Under the pieces are notes generated by a model. That model had not been told where the DNA came from and did not search any database. It was given only the letters and a program-made list of their open reading frames with translations. Position numbers and translations under genes: made by a program. From assembly GCA_025935155.1 (NCBI GenBank), contig JAICVV010000119.1, forward strand, positions 1-6,588: a DNA stretch of 6,588 nucleotides, given 5' to 3'. Position 1 is the stretch's first letter. Every line of letters starts with the position of its first letter. Shown here piece after piece: positions 4,900 to 6,588 of this stretch. Origin of the DNA: Alphaproteobacteria bacterium. Its GTDB lineage: Bacteria > Pseudomonadota > Alphaproteobacteria > Micropepsales > Micropepsaceae.

Positions 4900-6165
4900 A
4901 TGCTCCGCTTTCTGGATATTTCCGGCAAACGTTTCATTTTTTGGCTTATTGTTTTCACTGCTATTGCTTCGTTACAAATTGTGCGCGCCAGCAGAACTGA
5001 AATCGTCCTTCATTCCTTTGCCGGTGGAGTTGACGGAGCTTATCCTCAAGCTGACCTCCTGATAGACAGCGCAGGCAATCTTTATGGCACCACACCGAAT
5101 GGCGGGGACGCTAGCTGCAATTTGAATGGCCAGCCGGGCTGCGGCACTGTCTTCAAGGTCACGCCGGACGGTACGGAGACGGTGCTTTACACTTTCCATG
5201 GCGGCGCCGATGGAGGGGTGCCGATGGCAGGGTTGGCAGCTGATAGAAGCGGAAGCCTCTATGGCACCACCTATGGAGGCGGCGATCTTCAATGCACCGC
5301 TGTTGGTTGCGGTACGGTATTCAAGCTCGCGTCGAGCAATGCCGAAAGCGTGCTTCACGCTTTCTCGCTACTATCCGACGGCGGCTTCCCTTGGGCTAGC
5401 CTCACGAAGAAGGGCGCTTTGTACGGTACCACCTACAATGGCGGTGATTACAATTGTAACGAATTTGTTGGTTGCGGCACGGCCTTCAAAGTGATGGCCG
5501 ATGGTAGCGAAACTGTGCTGCATGCTTTCGGCGGGAATGCTGATGGTTCTTATCCACAAGCCGGTCTCGTCGCCGATCATTCGGGAAATTTCTATGGCAC
5601 GACCGAAAATGGTGGTGGCGCGAACTGCACGATAAATGGCCAGCACGGATGTGGCACGGTGTTCAGACTCACTGCTCAGGGGTCGGAGAATGTCCTTTAC
5701 GCATTCAAAGGCGGTAAAGATGGCTCCTTCCCATTGGCGGGACTTCTTTCGGATTCGGCGGGTACTCTTTACGGCACGACGTCTGAAGGCGGGGCGGCGA
5801 ACGCCGGGGTCGTGTTCCGAGTTTCCTCTATGGGAGAGGAATCGCTACTGCTGGCATTTGATGGAGCAGAGGGTGGCAGCAATCCTCACGCGACATTAAT
5901 CGCGGATCGGAGGGGAAATTTGTATGGCACCACCGCAGAAGGCGGAGCGGCGAACGCTGGGACAGTATTCAAGGTCTCACCGGCTGGAAAGGAGACGGTG
6001 TTGTATTCCTTCCGTGGTAATGGCGACGGCGCCAGTCCCTTTGCCGGCGTGGTCACTGACAGGAAAGGTAATTTGTACGGCACTACGAAGAATGGCGGCG
6101 CCTACGGATACGGAACCGTCTACAAGATAAACAGGCAACCGCTCCCACAACACAGAGATCGCTGA
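4900..6165 (+). CDS. Exported seven-repeat GloVer (TIGR03803-type) protein, predicted beta-propeller
   Basis: A 421-residue protein ending at TGA 6163-6165. Residues 1-30 form a signal peptide or anchor: RFLDISGKR, a hydrophobic core (FIFWLIVFTAIASLQIV) and a possible cleavage site near residue 30. The rest consists of seven repeats of about 45-60 residues with the Gloeobacter/Verrucomicrobia ('GloVer') pattern: VLYxFxGGxDGxxPxAGLxxDxxGxLYGTTxxGG, then GTVFKV. LYGTT-type motifs begin at 61, 120, 174, 231, 290, 341 and 392, each preceded by a VL-x-x-F strand. Seven units, with the chain opening on a VLHSF strand and closing on GTVYKI, fit a closed seven-bladed propeller; that is inference. Repeats 1-4 carry a Cys pair in the loop before GTVFKV (73/81, 132/137, 186/192, 243/251), likely disulfides outside the cytoplasm; repeats 5-7 have short loops without Cys. 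No catalytic motif or sorting signal is seen and function is unknown. GC is lower than in glpX (about 35% in the line at 4921, about 52% at 5581, against about 72% at 4501), hinting at separate origin. Confidence 0.88.
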   Translation: MLRFLDISGKRFIFWLIVFTAIASLQIVRASRTEIVLHSFAGGVDGAYPQADLLIDSAGNLYGTTPNGGDASCNLNGQPGCGTVFKVTPDGTETVLYTFHGGADGGVPMAGLAADRSGSLYGTTYGGGDLQCTAVGCGTVFKLASSNAESVLHAFSLLSDGGFPWASLTKKGALYGTTYNGGDYNCNEFVGCGTAFKVMADGSETVLHAFGGNADGSYPQAGLVADHSGNFYGTTENGGGANCTINGQHGCGTVFRLTAQGSENVLYAFKGGKDGSFPLAGLLSDSAGTLYGTTSEGGAANAGVVFRVSSMGEESLLLAFDGAEGGSNPHATLIADRRGNLYGTTAEGGAANAGTVFKVSPAGKETVLYSFRGNGDGASPFAGVVTDRKGNLYGTTKNGGAYGYGTVYKINRQPLPQHRDR

Positions 6166-6321
6166 CTTTCCCTTCGTGTCATTTCCTGTTAAGCGGAACG
6201 CTGCGCGGTTCATTCACCAAAAATTTTCAAACCAGCCTCCAGACCGCCATTGATGTCGAGTCTCCATACTAAGAAGCGGCGCTGCGCCACCGCAATCAGG
6301 TGAATTTCGGCCGTGATCGGC
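6166..6321. other. Intergenic spacer without recognisable content
   Basis: Between the repeat-protein stop and the second glpX leader I see no coding frame, no convincing terminator and no remnant of glpX 3' sequence. Only minor inverted repeats occur, such as GGCGC-T-GCGCC near 6275-6286. Confidence 0.5.
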
Positions 6322-6356
6322 TAAGATAGCGGAACCAACGAATCGGCAGGGGTGAT
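6322..6356 (+). promoter_or_regulatory. glpX leader, second copy, with possible -10 element and ribosome site
   Basis: TAAGAT (6322-6327), AACGAATCGGCA (6337-6348) and GGGG (6349-6352) repeat the order seen at 4436-4479. The purine-rich block ends 4 bases before ATG 6357. No clear -35 is present. Shared features in both copies make it likely that this is the native glpX promoter and leader. Confidence 0.35.
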
Positions 6357-6588
6357 ATGGGACAGGGGCTGGATCGCGCGTTCGCGCTGGAAGCGGTGCG
6401 CGTCACCGAAGCGGCGGCGATATCCGCGGCAAAGCAGATCGGCCGCGGCAACGAAAAGGCCGCGGACCATGCCGCCGTGGAAGCGATGCGCGTCGCCTTC
6501 AATCAATTGCCCATCGACGGCACGGTGGTGATCGGCGAGGGAGAGCGCGACGAAGCGCCGATGCTTTACATCGGCGAGAAGGTGGGAA
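6337..6588 (+). repeat. Direct repeat, right copy (glpX leader and 5' end)
   Basis: Same-orientation partner of 4458-4711. The right boundary is cut by the window, so the full repeat length cannot be measured here. Confidence 0.85.
6357..6588 (+). CDS. glpX: glpX, class II fructose-1,6-bisphosphatase, N-terminal part (3' end outside window)
   Basis: The ATG at 6357 opens a frame of 77 codons plus one base, still open at the window edge. It starts [20 protein letters not shown] and continues through GRGNEKAAD (29-37) and [19 protein letters not shown] to GEKVG. Asp37 and Glu61, the first two metal-binding positions known from E. coli GlpX, are present. It differs from the truncated copy at 4480 by only two residues in the visible part (Lys26 for Arg, Val46 for Ala). 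Because the other copy is broken, this is presumably the working gene, but that depends on sequence beyond the window. In many alphaproteobacteria glpX lies between hom and recJ; here hom is not upstream, replaced by the repeat-protein gene and the glpX fragment. It could also be truncated further on. Confidence 0.9.
   Translation, partial: MGQGLDRAFALEAVRVTEAAAISAAKQIGRGNEKAADHAAVEAMRVAFNQLPIDGTVVIGEGERDEAPMLYIGEKVG

Noticed and set aside
4474..5000. Continuation of the frame opened at 3993 through glpX to a stop at 5000
   Set aside because: It is out of frame with clear GlpX and signal-peptide coding, and the translation is low-complexity Arg/Gly-rich sequence.

Overview
The window looks like a chromosomal segment of a GC-rich alphaproteobacterium, possibly Hyphomicrobiales or a relative. 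This rests on three things: a GlpX with an alphaproteobacterial look ([35 protein letters not shown]), a hairpin-rich intergenic repeat beginning TCGTCATGGCC like those common in Bradyrhizobium-type genomes, and high GC in most genes. No taxon below class can be claimed.

The left half (1-3910) is a paralogue pair with a different gene between them. Positions 1-642 are the C-terminal end of a TolB-like propeller protein. Positions 1790-3910 are a complete 706-residue paralogue with an OmpR/CadC-type winged helix, one membrane helix and a long periplasmic propeller. Over the shared part I count about 47 differences in 213 aligned residues. Between them, on the minus strand, lies a small secreted protein of unknown function (955-1485). 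It is divergent from the complete regulator and shares a 304-base control region with it. It is convergent with the partial paralogue, and that junction holds a cluster of hairpins (782-920).

The right half (3911-6588) is a rearranged locus. A small gene with a GGQPGNxNRLRHG motif (from 3993) has lost its stop codon. It is followed by a truncated 5' copy of glpX (class II fructose-1,6-bisphosphatase, 4480-4884). Fifteen bases after that fragment stops, a complete gene begins for an exported protein with seven GloVer-type repeats (4900-6165). A second glpX start, with the same leader, begins at 6357 and runs off the window. The two glpX copies are about 94% identical where both are visible, but all 13 differences fall in the first 150 bases and the next 82 are identical.

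The most notable points are the exported repeat gene lodged between a broken and an apparently intact glpX, the mosaic identity of those copies, and the paralogous membrane regulators flanking a small secreted gene. No tRNA, rRNA, CRISPR array, transposase or integrase is visible.
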